Source: Muribaculaceae bacterium
Lineage (GTDB): Bacteria; Bacteroidota; Bacteroidia; Bacteroidales; Muribaculaceae
DNA: 41,596 bases
Direction of reading: 5' to 3'
Assembly: GCA_029055345.1 (NCBI GenBank)
Contig: JAIDDJ010000050.1
Span: 1-41,596, forward strand
Under the pieces are notes generated by a model. That model saw nothing but the letters and a program-made list of their open reading frames with translations. It had not been told where the DNA came from and did not search any database. This document shows, piece by piece, positions 41,532 to 41,596 of this stretch (positions are counted from its first letter, which is position 1; the number at the start of each line of letters is the position of its first letter). A program made the position numbers and the translations under genes.

Positions 41532-41596
<65 letters not shown>

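Overview
The window looks like a chromosomal segment of a gut Bacteroidales, most likely the Muribaculaceae (S24-7) or a close relative. This rests on the 16S rRNA 5' end at the right edge, several promoters of the Bacteroidetes type (TTTG, 19-20 nt, TAnnTTTG), many BspA-like leucine-rich-repeat surface proteins, an OMP_b-brl_3-type barrel protein, and the parA-parB-DUF5683-lytic transglycosylase gene order. The family-level assignment is inference; the 16S fragment is too short to place the organism.

Left edge (1-5.1 kb, + strand): an N-terminally incomplete glycoside-hydrolase-like TIM-barrel gene, a terminator, a promoter, and a 1131-residue secreted BspA-like protein made of three copies of one module. 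A strong terminator at 5104-5157 separates this from the next block.

Core block (5.2-20 kb, - strand). One run is parA-parB-DUF5683-mltD-like-nhaD-DegT aminotransferase, closely packed with ATGA overlaps. A stand-alone aspartate-type aminotransferase lies upstream. A second run is yqeY-serS-membrane-anchored pseudokinase-GNAT-ubiE/menG-U32-YqiA-like hydrolase. These are housekeeping functions: chromosome segregation, cell-wall turnover, Na+/H+ exchange, menaquinone synthesis, seryl-tRNA charging and RNA modification.

Accessory block (20-37 kb). Four - strand genes for secreted beta-rich proteins form one operon, with a consensus promoter at 26287-26318 and a terminator at 20065-20109. A small acidic protein and a 953-residue outer-membrane barrel protein (+) follow. 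Then comes a - strand array that alternates GH-like TIM-barrel genes with BspA-like LRR genes (37142 to 31203) and ends in a decayed surface-protein gene (29894-31176). The left edge repeats the same GH-like/BspA pairing. The two BspA genes of the array are recent duplicates, with a 248-bp identical block and a divergent centre.

Right block (37.5-41.6 kb): tRNA-Val(TAC) on the - strand is divergent from queA-aroA on the + strand, and their promoters overlap. An unusual 334-bp element of nested inverted repeats overlaps the last codons of aroA. A small membrane-anchored protein follows, then a consensus rRNA promoter, the rRNA leader and the first ~65 nt of 16S rRNA.

The best candidates for something undescribed are the repeated GH-like/BspA pairs, the nested-inverted-repeat element after aroA, and the four-gene secreted-protein operon. 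All function statements come from motifs read by eye; no search or fold prediction was run.
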